This document shows positions 7,264-16,165 of a DNA stretch of 64,000 bases, piece after piece (the first letter of the stretch is position 1; the number at the start of each line of letters is the position of its first letter). The translations under genes were made by a program, and so were the position numbers. The notes beneath the pieces are model-generated. The model saw only the letters and a list, made by a program, of their open reading frames with translations. It did not search any database and was not told the DNA's origin. Origin of the DNA: Terribacillus saccharophilus (GTDB taxonomy: Bacteria; Bacillota; Bacilli; Bacillales; Amphibacillaceae). Location of the stretch: contig NZ_NPBD01000002.1 in the NCBI RefSeq assembly GCF_002272745.1, positions 682,001 to 746,000 on the forward strand. The letters are read 5' to 3'.

Positions 7264-9198
7264 TTAACTTGCTTTTTCCTTACCTTCTTGGAAATCATAG
7301 AACCGGAGCAAGTCGCCATAGATAATCCGATCAGAATAGTTCAGTTCTTTCGTTACTTGTTCCTGAATCGGTTCGCAAACACTTTCAATATGTTCACCAG
7401 TTTCACCGGATATCTCTGCTTCTTCTCCTTCTATATCTTCAGCTGGTTCACCAGTCAGCCTGTCGTAGCACATATCATTGGTGAACAGATATTCATCACT
7501 GATGAAATCTCCATTTCTAAGGGCCGTGAAGTCTTTGCGATCTTCTGCAAACACATCATTACCGAATTGGATGTCATGTTCAGCGTCGACTCCCAACAAG
7601 CTCAGGATGGTCGGCTTCACATCAATTTGACCAGCTACTTGTTCCATTACCTGTCCGTTTCCATCACCAGGAATATGGATGAAGAACGGAACACGCTGGT
7701 TTTGTACTTGCTGGTATGGTGTAATGTCTTTGCCCAAGTATTGGCTCATCGCTTTATTATGATATTCACTGATACCATAATGATCTCCCATCATCACGAT
7801 GATGCTATCTTCATATTCACCAGATTCCTTCAGCTGTTCAAAGAATTGCTGTACTGCTTCGTCTGTGTAGCGAGCTGTTTGGAAATACTTATTTAATGTC
7901 TGGGAATTGGAGTCGAACTGATCAATCGTCGCTTCTTCTTCCGGCAAATCAAACGGATGGTGGTTCGTCAAGGTGATGAACTTCGAATAATACGGCTTAT
8001 CCATTTCCTGAAGATATGGAATCGACTGCTCGAAGAATGGTTTATCCATTAAACCCCATCCGACAGTATTTTGATCTTCTCCTTCAGTGATGACGTCATA
8101 GCTGTTTTCATCATAGAAAGTGTCATAGCCAAGGCTGTCATACATGACATCACGGTTCCAGAAGCTGGAGTTGTTCGAATGGAATACCGCAGTTGTATAA
8201 TCGCTCTGACCTAAGATTTCAGGTGTTCCGTTGTATTCATTCTGACCGTGGGTGAAAAATACAGCTCCCCGGGGCAGCGGATAAATGGAATTTTCAACTA
8301 AGAATTCAGAATCAGAGGTTTTTCCCTGTTCTGTCTGATGATAAAAGTTTTCAAAGTAATACGTATCTTTGTCTTCTGTCAGGCTGTTGAGGAATGGTGT
8401 GACTTCTTCCCCGTTCAATTCATTATTGATCAGGAAGCTCTGCATGGATTCAAGAGAGATGAAGATGACATTCTTTCCTTCTGCCTGCCCGAATTTAGCT
8501 GATTTTTCTGTTTCCACTTCTTCATTTACATAAGAAAGGATCTCAGGAAGTTCATTTCCGTCAGCAAACACGCGCTGTGCTTCCGTCTTTGATTGCATGA
8601 CTGCATCATATACATGGAAGTTGAACAAACCAATATTCTTGACCAGATATTCCCGGTCGAATCCGCGTGTAAACAGCTGCGGGCGTTCTGCTTCCGCAAG
8701 TCCGATGTTTATTACTACTACAGCAGCGATAGCCGCCATTGTTGAAACTTTCTTTCTGCGAACGTAGTCAACCGTCATTGTTTTTTTATAACGGTAGCTG
8801 AGGAACCAGATGATAGCCAAATCCAACAACAGCAGAATGTCCTGTGGATAAATGAGGCTGAGTACACTGCCGCCAAGATCTGCGGCGTTGCTTCCTTGCA
8901 TGAGGACCGGCACTGTAAGAAAATCACTGAAGTGACGGTAAAAAATTAAGTTGATGTACAAGATGATAGAACCCACGAGACTGATGAAGCGGATATACCG
9001 CATCTGCCATTTACGTGAGAATAAAACGCTAAGACCAAAAGCCAAAAAGGCACTGACAAACGGATTCAGCAGCAGTATGAACTCCTGCATCGCATTATCC
9101 AAGCTGATATTGAATAGGAAACGATAAATGATATACGTCTTCAGTCCAAACAAAACTGTCGCCAAAATATATAATGGTGCAGTGAATGTTCGTTTCAA
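7264..9198 (-). CDS. yqgS: Lipoteichoic acid synthase family protein
   Basis: A 644-residue membrane enzyme of the LtaS family, which transfers glycerol-phosphate from phosphatidylglycerol to build lipoteichoic acid outside the cell. About five transmembrane helices occupy residues 5-170; an extracellular sulfatase-like domain follows, with FISLESMQ, the catalytic Thr294 in GKTSDSEF, and metal motifs in MMGDHYG. The start is a TTG at 9198 with GAGGAGG, which removes 23 upstream codons. Next to glcK, as yqgS is in B. subtilis. The C-terminal tail is acidic and holds two cysteines. Confidence 0.88.
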   Translation of the reverse strand: MKRTFTAPLYILATVLFGLKTYIIYRFLFNISLDNAMQEFILLLNPFVSAFLAFGLSVLFSRKWQMRYIRFISLVGSIILYINLIFYRHFSDFLTVPVLMQGSNAADLGGSVLSLIYPQDILLLLDLAIIWFLSYRYKKTMTVDYVRRKKVSTMAAIAAVVVINIGLAEAERPQLFTRGFDREYLVKNIGLFNFHVYDAVMQSKTEAQRVFADGNELPEILSYVNEEVETEKSAKFGQAEGKNVIFISLESMQSFLINNELNGEEVTPFLNSLTEDKDTYYFENFYHQTEQGKTSDSEFLVENSIYPLPRGAVFFTHGQNEYNGTPEILGQSDYTTAVFHSNNSSFWNRDVMYDSLGYDTFYDENSYDVITEGEDQNTVGWGLMDKPFFEQSIPYLQEMDKPYYSKFITLTNHHPFDLPEEEATIDQFDSNSQTLNKYFQTARYTDEAVQQFFEQLKESGEYEDSIIVMMGDHYGISEYHNKAMSQYLGKDITPYQQVQNQRVPFFIHIPGDGNGQVMEQVAGQIDVKPTILSLLGVDAEHDIQFGNDVFAEDRKDFTALRNGDFISDEYLFTNDMCYDRLTGEPAEDIEGEEAEISGETGEHIESVCEPIQEQVTKELNYSDRIIYGDLLRFYDFQEGKEKAS

Positions 9199-9279
9199 GT
9201 AAAAATCCTCCTCATAATAGAACCAAGCGTAAAACAGATGGCAGCAACTTGCGCTGCTGCCATGCACGCATTTCTTTAT

Positions 9280-10257
9280 TTATTTGACGGTCTCTTCCAG
9301 GTGCTGTTTGACTAAATAAGCAGCACCGTAGACACCTGCATCATTGCCGAGCTGAGCCAGCACGATTTCACATTCGTATGTTGTACGCGGCAGGGCCGCT
9401 TTTTTAAACGCTTCCCTGATAGGTTCCATCAAAGCATCCCCTGCCTTGGATACGCCTCCCCCGATAATGATCCGGGACGGGTTGGTAAGGATAGCCGCAT
9501 TCGCTAAGGTTTTTGCCAAGATACTAGTTGCTCTCTCCACAATTTTTTGAGCTGCTGCATCATTTTCGGCTGCCAGTTCGAAAACATCCTTGGAAGAAAC
9601 GCGACCGTTTTCTGCAAAACGTTGGCCTAGGCCGCTCTCTGGATGCACAGTGGCCGCTTCTGTTGCCAGCCTGCTGATACCAGTAGCAGAAGAAATTGTC
9701 TCCAAGCAACCTTTTCGCCCGCAATTGCACGGTGCTCCATTTTCTTCGACGGTGACATGGCCTATTTCTCCTGCTGTTCCATTGATTCCATTCACGATAT
9801 GACCATTTGCAATGATACCCGCTCCTACACCGGTACCTAGTGTAATGGCAATGATATTACCCTGCTGGGCTCCTGCACCTTTCCACACTTCGCCGAGCGC
9901 AGCCAGGTTAGCGTCATTATCGATGAAAACAGGCAAACCGGATAGTACACCAAGCTCAGCAGAAAGAGGGAAGTCGCGCCAGCCAACATTGACTGCTTCA
10001 GCGATAACACCGTTGCTCGGGACTACGAATCCCGGCGCTCCAACACCGATGCCTTGGATTCTATCCTTTGCAATGCCACGTTCTGTGAGCTTCGCTTGGA
10101 TCGTTTCCCAAATCTGCTTCGGTATGTGCAGACCTTGCTCGTATTTATCCGTCTTTATTTCCCATTTATCCACTATTTCGCTCGTTTCATCGATGATGGC
10201 GAGCTTAATTGTTGTGCCGCCGATATCGACACCGACCAATAATCCATCCTTACTCAT
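9280..10257 (-). CDS. glcK: Glucokinase, ROK family
   Basis: A 325-residue ATP-dependent glucose kinase. The phosphate-binding DIGGTT is at residues 11-16, and the ROK zinc motif CNCGRKGCLE is near residue 170, with ENGAPC just ahead of it. Length matches B. subtilis GlcK (about 320). The start at ATG 10257 is chosen for its AAGGAG site and overlaps the end of yqgQ by eight bases, so translation is coupled. It feeds glucose released inside the cell into glycolysis. Confidence 0.95.
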   Translation of the reverse strand: MSKDGLLVGVDIGGTTIKLAIIDETSEIVDKWEIKTDKYEQGLHIPKQIWETIQAKLTERGIAKDRIQGIGVGAPGFVVPSNGVIAEAVNVGWRDFPLSAELGVLSGLPVFIDNDANLAALGEVWKGAGAQQGNIIAITLGTGVGAGIIANGHIVNGINGTAGEIGHVTVEENGAPCNCGRKGCLETISSATGISRLATEAATVHPESGLGQRFAENGRVSSKDVFELAAENDAAAQKIVERATSILAKTLANAAILTNPSRIIIGGGVSKAGDALMEPIREAFKKAALPRTTYECEIVLAQLGNDAGVYGAAYLVKQHLEETVK

Positions 10258-10471
10258 TGTTTCCCGCTCCTTCTCGACTATCCGATAAAGCACTTATCTC
10301 TTTTCTAAGAATCAAATTTGCTTGTCCATATTCCTCTAAGGACAGTAGGTTATTGTCATACAGCTCCCGCAGCTCTTCCAGCATCATCGTCAGATCAAGC
10401 TTGCGGTCTCCGATGTATACGAAAATACCGTACGTCTTCAATAGCTGCATTACATCATAAACCGTTTTCAT
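10250..10471 (-). CDS. yqgQ: YqgQ family protein (DUF910)
   Basis: A 73-residue, mainly helical cytoplasmic protein beginning MKTVYDVMQLLKTYG, a hallmark of the YqgQ family; the structure class is a three-helix bundle proposed to bind nucleic acid, but the function is unknown. The ATG at 10471 is preferred because AGGTGA lies five bases upstream; an in-frame ATG two codons earlier is possible. First gene of yqgQ-glcK-yqgS, with a promoter at 10488-10517. Confidence 0.88.
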   Translation of the reverse strand: MKTVYDVMQLLKTYGIFVYIGDRKLDLTMMLEELRELYDNNLLSLEEYGQANLILRKEISALSDSREGAGNNE

Positions 10472-10487
10472 ACACATCACCTAAGTT

Positions 10488-10517
10488 ATTATAACAACCT
10501 TCACCTAAAATTGAAAA
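10488..10517 (-). promoter_or_regulatory. Sigma-A-type promoter of yqgQ-glcK-yqgS
   Basis: Perfect TATAAT at 10488-10493 with TTTTCA 18 bases upstream. The start of transcription falls only about ten bases before the yqgQ ribosome binding site. Confidence 0.6.
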
Positions 10518-10572
10518 TGATTTAAGACTACGTTCACACCTTCTTAACAATATGCCTTAATGTAAAAAAAAT

Positions 10573-10598
10573 AACCTGAAGTCGGTTGACTTCAGGTT
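10573..10598 (-). terminator. Intrinsic terminator of the M42 peptidase gene
   Basis: AACCTGAAGTC/GACTTCAGGTT stem with a four-base loop; on the minus strand ATTTTTTTT follows. Confidence 0.85.
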
Positions 10599-10610
10599 GA
10601 TTCTTTACAA

Positions 10611-11648
10611 TTAAAACATATCGCTTTTCAGATAAGCATTTAACAACGCATACGTAGCTGTCAAAGCACTTTCATGTGTGCGTTCAAAAGCGTGTGATGC
10701 AGCAATACCCGGACCGATAAGACCATGACGGATATCGTATCCTGCACGTATCGCAGCGGACGCGTCTGATCCGTAATATGGATAAATATCCAGCTTGTAT
10801 GGCAGACCATTGTATTGAGCGAGCTCGGCAAGCTGTTCTCTTAAAGCATAATGGTAAGGTCCGCTCGAATCTTTTACACAGATTGATACATCATATTCTG
10901 TAGTGGCTTGCCCGTCCCCAATTGCCCCCATATCGACTGCAATATATTCTACTACCTCTGACGGTATACTCGAATTTCCTCCATAACCGATTTCCTCATT
11001 ATTCGAAATTAGCATATGAGTGGTGTATGGTAGCTGTTGGTTGTCTTCCTTTAGACCACGAAGCAGTTCAAGCAGGATGGCAACACTTGCTTTGTCATCC
11101 AAATGCCTTGATTTAATGAAGCCTGAATCAGTACGGACAAAACGCGGATCGAACGACACAAAATCTCCAACACGAATACCGAGTGCTTCTGTTTCTTCAC
11201 GAGATGTTGTCTTTTCATCGATTCGAACCTCGATATTTTTCTCGTCCCTCTTTGCTTCTCCAGCATCCTTATAAACATGCACAGATGTTTGATGCATAAG
11301 GATTGTGCCAGTGAAGGCATTATCTTTGCTATGTATCGTACAATATTCCCCTTCGACACTGTTCCAGCGGAAACCGCCGATCATCGCCAAGGACAATGTA
11401 CCATCCGCTTTTATTCCTCTTACCATGGCTCCTAGTGTGTCAACGTGCGCAGTCAGCAATCGATGGTGAGCTTTATCTTTACCTGGTACCGTAATGAGCA
11501 GGCTGCCTTTATTCGTCACCTTTGAATTGTATCCAAGTGAATCAGCAATACTGCGGCAAAAATCTATTGCCTGTTCCGTATAACCTGAAGGACTTGGTAT
11601 ATGCACTAGATTTTCCAACGTTTCTGATATTCGATCAATTTGCTGCAT
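10611..11648 (-). CDS. M42-family aminopeptidase
   Basis: A 345-residue metallopeptidase of the M42 (YsdC/PepA, deblocking aminopeptidase) family, which forms hollow tetrahedral assemblies that trim peptides in the cytoplasm. Zinc ligands can be read in order: His in TAHVDTLG, Asp in RHLDDKA, the Glu-Glu pair in NNEEIGYGG, Asp in VDMGAIG, and His in ERTHESA. The start at 11648 has AGAGGGG. Single gene with its own terminator; B. subtilis has no M42 gene at this locus. Confidence 0.88.
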   Translation of the reverse strand: MQQIDRISETLENLVHIPSPSGYTEQAIDFCRSIADSLGYNSKVTNKGSLLITVPGKDKAHHRLLTAHVDTLGAMVRGIKADGTLSLAMIGGFRWNSVEGEYCTIHSKDNAFTGTILMHQTSVHVYKDAGEAKRDEKNIEVRIDEKTTSREETEALGIRVGDFVSFDPRFVRTDSGFIKSRHLDDKASVAILLELLRGLKEDNQQLPYTTHMLISNNEEIGYGGNSSIPSEVVEYIAVDMGAIGDGQATTEYDVSICVKDSSGPYHYALREQLAELAQYNGLPYKLDIYPYYGSDASAAIRAGYDIRHGLIGPGIAASHAFERTHESALTATYALLNAYLKSDMF

Positions 11649-11728
11649 TCGTATCCCCTCTTTCATAACATATCGGTCTATTACATAGTATCAATAAGCG
11701 AGAGTTTGTCCAATGAGGAGGAAAACTT

Positions 11729-12556
11729 ATGCGAAAATGGCTTATAATTGGCTGCATCTTCTTTTGCATAGTACTGTGCTTCACTTACATTATACGCATG
11801 CAGCAACCACAGCCTGTGATTCAGCATTTCCCGCTTGATGGCTCTGCAGCTTTCACCGATACATCTACCTCAATGAAAAAAGTGGATTTCCGCCGCATTC
11901 ATTGGCGTTTGACAAGCGCACTCGACACCGAAGCATATTTACGTCAGGATGTTGGATTATTGTACGAAAATGGCAGATTGGTTGGGGTGATGAATAAATG
12001 GCTGCATCCTGCAAGCCGCCTTACACAGGAGAAAACGCATATCCTTCAGCCGAATAAACAGCTGGATGCAGTTTCTTTTCATTTTGCTGAACTGCACAAG
12101 AACCAAATTACCAGTTCATTCAAGCTGTCCGGTGTTCGATCATACACATCTGATACATATGAACTTTTTTCCTTTCCCAAAAATGAAAAAGAGATGCAGT
12201 CCCGGAAGCTAGCAAAAACAGAGACGAGCCGGACACTGCAGCAAGTCTGGACCGACGCGAAACAGCAATTATCCATCCCCGCCGGTCAGTATACAGAAAT
12301 ACCGCTTACTGCACTTCCGACTGCCGACTTAACGGCAATCTCAGGACTTACGGAAGATAAGAAAAGACAGGAAATCATCAGTCGGCTATGGGAGGGGCTG
12401 TATCGAAATTATATACTGCCAATCGGTCCAACAGTGAAAAATGGCACAGTAGCTACGTATATCCCGCTTTTGCTGTTTGATAAATCAGGAAAGCATCTCC
12501 GTGTCCTTTATCAAGATGAGACAGGACAGCACAGAGAGCTGCTACAATATTATTGA
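11729..12556 (+). CDS. Conserved membrane-anchored protein of unknown function
   Basis: A 275-residue protein with one N-terminal helix (residues 4-23, LIIGCIFFCIVLCFTYII) and a soluble remainder expected outside the membrane. The core mixes beta strands (GLLYENGRLVGVMNKWL) and helices; no catalytic motif or known domain is recognised. ATG at 11729 has GAGGAGG. It is transcribed towards gluP and the two coding regions overlap tail to tail by seven bases. The Cys at residue 16 is not in a good lipobox. No function assigned. Confidence 0.75.
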   Translation: MRKWLIIGCIFFCIVLCFTYIIRMQQPQPVIQHFPLDGSAAFTDTSTSMKKVDFRRIHWRLTSALDTEAYLRQDVGLLYENGRLVGVMNKWLHPASRLTQEKTHILQPNKQLDAVSFHFAELHKNQITSSFKLSGVRSYTSDTYELFSFPKNEKEMQSRKLAKTETSRTLQQVWTDAKQQLSIPAGQYTEIPLTALPTADLTAISGLTEDKKRQEIISRLWEGLYRNYILPIGPTVKNGTVATYIPLLLFDKSGKHLRVLYQDETGQHRELLQYY

Positions 12557-14082
12557 GAAAGCTTTCGCTGGAGCTGTTCGTACTGACTGTTATCCGGCGA
12601 TATCTCGACAGCTCTCTTTGCGTGCTTCAAGGCTTCCTCTTTCTTGCCTTCTGCCTGCAGGACAAGCGCCAAATTATAATGAGCAGCATGATCCTCCGGT
12701 GTTAATTTCACCAGTTGCTCATAGTCCTGTGCACTTTTTTCAATGTCTCCAGTCTTGTAGTAAGCTAGACCACGATTAAAAAGGAGCATTGGTTCATAAA
12801 CAGAATTCCCTTCATCCAAAGCTAGTGTTGCATCTGAAATAACAGCAGAATAATCGTTTTGCTTAACTGCATCTTCCACTTTAAGAACGTGACGCAGTGT
12901 ATCATTCACAGGTCCAGTCAGGCCATACCATATGAGACCAGCAATAAGTGCGAAGGACAATAACGTACCGCCGATTCGCGCTCCTGTATTTCTCTTACCA
13001 GGCAGTCCGACGAGCAAGGCACTGGCGAAGCCTCCTACTAAGCCGCCGAGATGCGCGAATACATCAATCACATGGCTAGCGGAGAAACTGATCACTAAGT
13101 TAATCAGCAAAATAACGATCAAACCGTTCCCAATCGTTCGCCAGAACAACTTCGGATAAACAACGCCAAAATAAATCAGTGCTCCGAACAGACCGAAAAT
13201 GGCACCTGACGCTCCAGCACTAAGATTATCTGAGAAAGCAAAGCTTGCCAGCCCGCCGATGCCCCCTCCCAAAAGATAGATAAGAAAGAAACGACGATGA
13301 CCAAATATTTGCTCTGTCAATGTACCTAAATAGTAAAGTGACAACATATTTGTCAGAAGATGCAGTGCCCCGATATGTAAAAACATCGAAGAAACAATTC
13401 GCCACCATTCATTTTCTGCAAGAATTAATGGGTTGTACTTCGCACCGAGATCAATAAGTACAGAAGGATCAGTTGAGCCACCGAGCATAGTTTCCAATAG
13501 GAACATCAACACACAGATTCCGATAAGAACATATACAAGCAGCGGTTTTTTACGGTGGAATACAGCTTGATCTGCCTGCTGCTGCTGGACAAGCAAGCTG
13601 CGGAGTCTGCCCTTCTCCACCTCAAGCTCTTGTTCATCAGCTGAAGTCAATGTAACTTTGTCATCAAGTTTCAAATGGCGAAATAGTTTCTCCGATTCTT
13701 TTTCATAAGAGTCTCCATCCAAATAATAAAGCTGCATCGGAATAGGACGCTTGCTTTTGATGATCATCGGCTTCTTCAGCTTCGACCAGTCATCTGCAGG
13801 TTCCTGCTCACCGAAATAGACATTATGGATGCGCGTCTTTTTCGAGAATAAACCTTTACTCATATTTTGTATTTGATTTGCTGTTTTTAAAATATCCTGT
13901 TTTAAATGGTTTGCCCAAGTAAACGTTCTATAATTTAGTTTCACAACATGGGTGATACCATTCTGCTTCTTCTCGAGCCAACAGACACTTAGATCTTCTT
14001 CGGCTCTCAAAAATGTAAAACCATGAACGGCTAACAAACGATTGATCATCTTATAATAGGCCGTTTCTTCGTTGTAGGTCAT
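12550..14082 (-). CDS. gluP: Rhomboid intramembrane serine protease with TPR tail
   Basis: A 510-residue polytopic membrane protease. An N-terminal cytoplasmic region (1-170) precedes about seven helices; the catalytic dyad is Ser292 in GASGAIFG and the His in HVIDVFAHLGG. The C-terminal 100 residues form TPR repeats (YEPMLLFNRGLAYYKTGDIE and the next unit). This layout is that of B. subtilis GluP (YqgP). Start at 14082 is chosen for the GGGGGAGAGG site. It is followed upstream by yqgO and yqgN on the same strand. Confidence 0.93.
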   Translation of the reverse strand: MTYNEETAYYKMINRLLAVHGFTFLRAEEDLSVCWLEKKQNGITHVVKLNYRTFTWANHLKQDILKTANQIQNMSKGLFSKKTRIHNVYFGEQEPADDWSKLKKPMIIKSKRPIPMQLYYLDGDSYEKESEKLFRHLKLDDKVTLTSADEQELEVEKGRLRSLLVQQQQADQAVFHRKKPLLVYVLIGICVLMFLLETMLGGSTDPSVLIDLGAKYNPLILAENEWWRIVSSMFLHIGALHLLTNMLSLYYLGTLTEQIFGHRRFFLIYLLGGGIGGLASFAFSDNLSAGASGAIFGLFGALIYFGVVYPKLFWRTIGNGLIVILLINLVISFSASHVIDVFAHLGGLVGGFASALLVGLPGKRNTGARIGGTLLSFALIAGLIWYGLTGPVNDTLRHVLKVEDAVKQNDYSAVISDATLALDEGNSVYEPMLLFNRGLAYYKTGDIEKSAQDYEQLVKLTPEDHAAHYNLALVLQAEGKKEEALKHAKRAVEISPDNSQYEQLQRKLSQ

Positions 14083-14136
14083 ACCTCTCCCCCTCTGCCT
14101 ACAGTTTATCAAAAAAGTCATGGAAAAACGCCCAGT

Positions 14137-14325
14137 TTACACTGAGCGTTTAAATAAAATCGGCAGCATCCGGGAACGCAGAGGCTCAAATCCCATTGAA
14201 AGCCGAATAAGACCTTTGCGAAGAACCGTTACGGCTAAAAGTGCATTCAGCACCCGATACCGCTCCCGTATCAAAAATACGACACTTGCTGCCAACGTTA
14301 ACGTTGTAATGAGGGTTTTCCACAT
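14137..14325 (-). CDS. yqgO: YqgO-like small membrane protein
   Basis: A 62-residue protein beginning MWKTLITTLTLAASVVFLI, one clear membrane helix, followed by a basic cytoplasmic-type tail. The ATG at 14325 has AAGGAAGAG. It lies between yqgN and gluP exactly where B. subtilis has yqgO, a small protein of unknown function. The opposite-strand reading frame over the same bases lacks these features. Confidence 0.7.
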   Translation of the reverse strand: MWKTLITTLTLAASVVFLIRERYRVLNALLAVTVLRKGLIRLSMGFEPLRSRMLPILFKRSV

Positions 14326-14388
14326 CGGCACTCTTCCTTTCCTTCGGGATAACCCTAGTTTAACCCGAAGCCGAATACTCCTATTCGG

Positions 14389-14946
14389 TTAAAACAGAAA
14401 ACCATCATCTGTCAGAAGATGATCGACTGGAAGATCTAAAGGTCCCACAGGTAATGACTGCTTAATCTGCTGACTTCCTGCTAGCGACAATGTTTTATTT
14501 TGATAATCGGTTAGATAGCGATCATAGTATCCTCCGCCGTACCCAATCCGGTAACCTGACATATCAAAAAGAAGGCCGGGGACAATAAGAAGATCAATGG
14601 TATCCTTCGAAGCAGGTTCACACCGATCGGCAATCGGTTCTTTAATGCTGAATGCTCCGTCCGTCAATTGGTTATAGCTTTCAATGTGGTAAAACTGCAT
14701 AGATCGGTTCTCGATTGTGAGCGGAACACATATTCTCTTCTTTTCGAGCCACGCTTGCTGGATCAGCTTAGTTGTATCCCACTCATGCGGAAGAGCCATC
14801 GTCAGACCGATGCTTTTTGCCCCTTTCCAGACGGTAGAAGCAAAAAGGTGCTCTGCTAGCCGATGCTCGATATGCAGTTTATCCGTTTGCGGCATTTCTT
14901 TCAGCAAACGAAGCCCTTCCTGTCGAAGTTTTGCTTTTTCTTCCAT
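14389..14946 (-). CDS. yqgN: 5-formyltetrahydrofolate cyclo-ligase
   Basis: A 185-residue cytoplasmic enzyme that converts 5-formyl-THF to 5,10-methenyl-THF with ATP, returning a storage folate to one-carbon metabolism. The signature RIGYGGGYYDRYL is near residue 140 and the folate-side motif MALPHEWDT near residue 50. Length is normal for the family. AAGGAGG precedes the ATG. First gene of yqgN-yqgO-gluP. Confidence 0.93.
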   Translation of the reverse strand: MEEKAKLRQEGLRLLKEMPQTDKLHIEHRLAEHLFASTVWKGAKSIGLTMALPHEWDTTKLIQQAWLEKKRICVPLTIENRSMQFYHIESYNQLTDGAFSIKEPIADRCEPASKDTIDLLIVPGLLFDMSGYRIGYGGGYYDRYLTDYQNKTLSLAGSQQIKQSLPVGPLDLPVDHLLTDDGFLF

Positions 14947-14974
14947 TTGCTCAGCCTCCTTGATATGTAAAAAA

Positions 14975-15000
14975 AACTCCCACCGATTGAAGGGGGAGTT
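14975..15000. terminator. Bidirectional terminator between rpmG and yqgN
   Basis: AACTCCC/GGGAGTT flanked by A- and T-runs on both sides. It ends the rpmG transcript on the minus strand. Confidence 0.75.
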
Positions 15001-15012
15001 TTTTTGTCGAAC

Positions 15013-15162
15013 TTATTTTGTTTCGCGGTGCAGCGTATACTTTTTCAAGCGTGGGCTATATTTTCTAAGCTCCATGCGTTCTGGATGTTTACGCTTATTT
15101 TTTGTTGTAATGTAGTTACGATCTCCTGTTTCTGTGCAGGCGAGAGTAATGTTTACACGCAT
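15013..15162 (-). CDS. rpmG: 50S ribosomal protein L33, zinc-free type
   Basis: A 49-residue protein starting [20 protein letters not shown] and ending [10 protein letters not shown], unmistakable L33. Only one cysteine (residue 9) is present; the paired CxxC motifs of zinc-binding L33 are absent, so this is the C-minus form and should be usable under zinc limitation. ATG at 15162 has GGGAGGG. It sits beside yqgN, as rpmGA does in B. subtilis, with its own promoter and terminator. Confidence 0.96.
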   Translation of the reverse strand: MRVNITLACTETGDRNYITTKNKRKHPERMELRKYSPRLKKYTLHRETK

Positions 15163-15225
15163 GTATAATCCCTCCCAACAATCTTAAATAAGTGTATGAA
15201 AACTTAACGATCTTCAGACCATCTA

Positions 15226-15254
15226 ATAATAGCAGACTTATGTTAGGTAATCAA
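15226..15254 (-). promoter_or_regulatory. Sigma-A promoter of rpmG
   Basis: TTGATT, 17-base spacer, TATTAT; leader of about 55 bases to the rpmG start. Confidence 0.65.
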
Positions 15255-15314
15255 CCGTTATCAATAACTATTTCAAAAAATGTCGAAAACAATATATCCG
15301 GTAGCTGTTTGGTA

Positions 15315-15323
15315 TGGTATAAC
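15315..15323 (+). promoter_or_regulatory. Extended -10 promoter of yqzD-yqzC
   Basis: TGGTATAAC, an extended -10 element, lies 34 bases before the yqzD start; no good -35 is visible. Confidence 0.45.
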
Positions 15324-15356
15324 TAGGTTAGCAATAAGTAGGAGGTTTATACTAAC

Positions 15357-15707
15357 ATGTTAATTGCTGCTATCGCCTTTCTTACAGCTGGTATTATATT
15401 ATGGATTTTCTCTTTCTTCATGCAAGATAAATTCAAACAAATGGATCAACAAATTGAACAATTGACCCTTTCGACTATGCAAGAAACATATACGTTGAAT
15501 AAGAAAGTCAAAATTCTCGAAGAAGAGCTGCTACCAACTGTACAGCATGAACCAAAACCGAATAAGGCATCACAGAAACCTGCCATCTTCCAGCAGATTG
15601 TAAAGCTACAACAGCAAGGCTATTCCATTAAGGAAATTGCCAAGCAGACTAGTCTAGCTGAAGATGATGTTTACCGGATTGCTAAACAAGCAGGAGTTCA
15701 GTTATGA
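15357..15707 (+). CDS. yqzD: YqzD-like membrane protein with coiled coil and helix-turn-helix
   Basis: A 116-residue protein: one membrane helix (2-21), an amphipathic coiled coil (25-65), a Pro/Lys linker, then a C-terminal resolvase-like helix-turn-helix (QGYSIKEIAKQTSLAEDDVY). The size and position match B. subtilis YqzD. A membrane-tethered HTH of this kind could bind DNA or simply be a fold; role unknown. AGGAGG lies 11 bases from the ATG, and its stop overlaps the next start as ATGA. Confidence 0.75.
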   Translation: MLIAAIAFLTAGIILWIFSFFMQDKFKQMDQQIEQLTLSTMQETYTLNKKVKILEEELLPTVQHEPKPNKASQKPAIFQQIVKLQQQGYSIKEIAKQTSLAEDDVYRIAKQAGVQL

Positions 15708-16165
15708 AGCAAGTAATCCAAGGATTCGCTACGGCTCTTCTGTTAGCTGGTGCTTGTATGTTGGCTATTCATTATACTGGAACTCCAAAAACTGAAGAAA
15801 CAGCAACAGCTTCAGTTGCAGTCAAAACTGTAAAATCTAGTGTTGACGAAATGAAAAAAGAGCTTGAAGAAAACGACTATCATGTTTTATCTAATCAAGA
15901 ATATGATGAGCTAAAAGAAACACAGAAGAAGGCTCCAGAAAAACCTAATAAAGAGGAGCAAAAAACATTTACTCTTAAACTAGAGAGTGGAATGACTAGC
16001 GAAGACGTTGCATCTGCACTTGAAAAAGCAGACATCATCGAGGACGCATCTGCATTCCGTACGTATTTGGATATTACAGAAGCAAGTGAATCCCTGCAAG
16101 TCGGTACCTATCATGTGAGTTCGGATATGAAGTACGAAGGCATTGCTAAATTAATGACAAAATAA
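15704..16165 (+). CDS. yqzC: YqzC-like protein with YceG/MltG-like domain
   Basis: A 153-residue exported or membrane-anchored protein. A hydrophobic N-terminus (5-25) and a charged helical linker lead to a C-terminal domain (about 88-150) reading TFTLKLESGMTSEDVASALE and ending LQVGTYHVSSDMKYEGIAKL. This is the LysM-like first part of the YceG/MltG endolytic transglycosylases without the catalytic domain, so it probably binds rather than cuts murein. Co-translated with yqzD through the ATGA overlap. Confidence 0.78.
   Translation: MKQVIQGFATALLLAGACMLAIHYTGTPKTEETATASVAVKTVKSSVDEMKKELEENDYHVLSNQEYDELKETQKKAPEKPNKEEQKTFTLKLESGMTSEDVASALEKADIIEDASAFRTYLDITEASESLQVGTYHVSSDMKYEGIAKLMTK

Noticed and set aside
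7261..7896. 211-codon plus-strand open frame opposite the LTA synthase gene
   Set aside because: No ribosome binding site, composition follows the antisense of a strong coding region, and the terminator at 7231-7260 lies at its start.
14120..14392. 90-codon plus-strand frame beside gluP
   Set aside because: It is the antisense of yqgO, which has the better ribosome binding site, membrane helix and conserved position.
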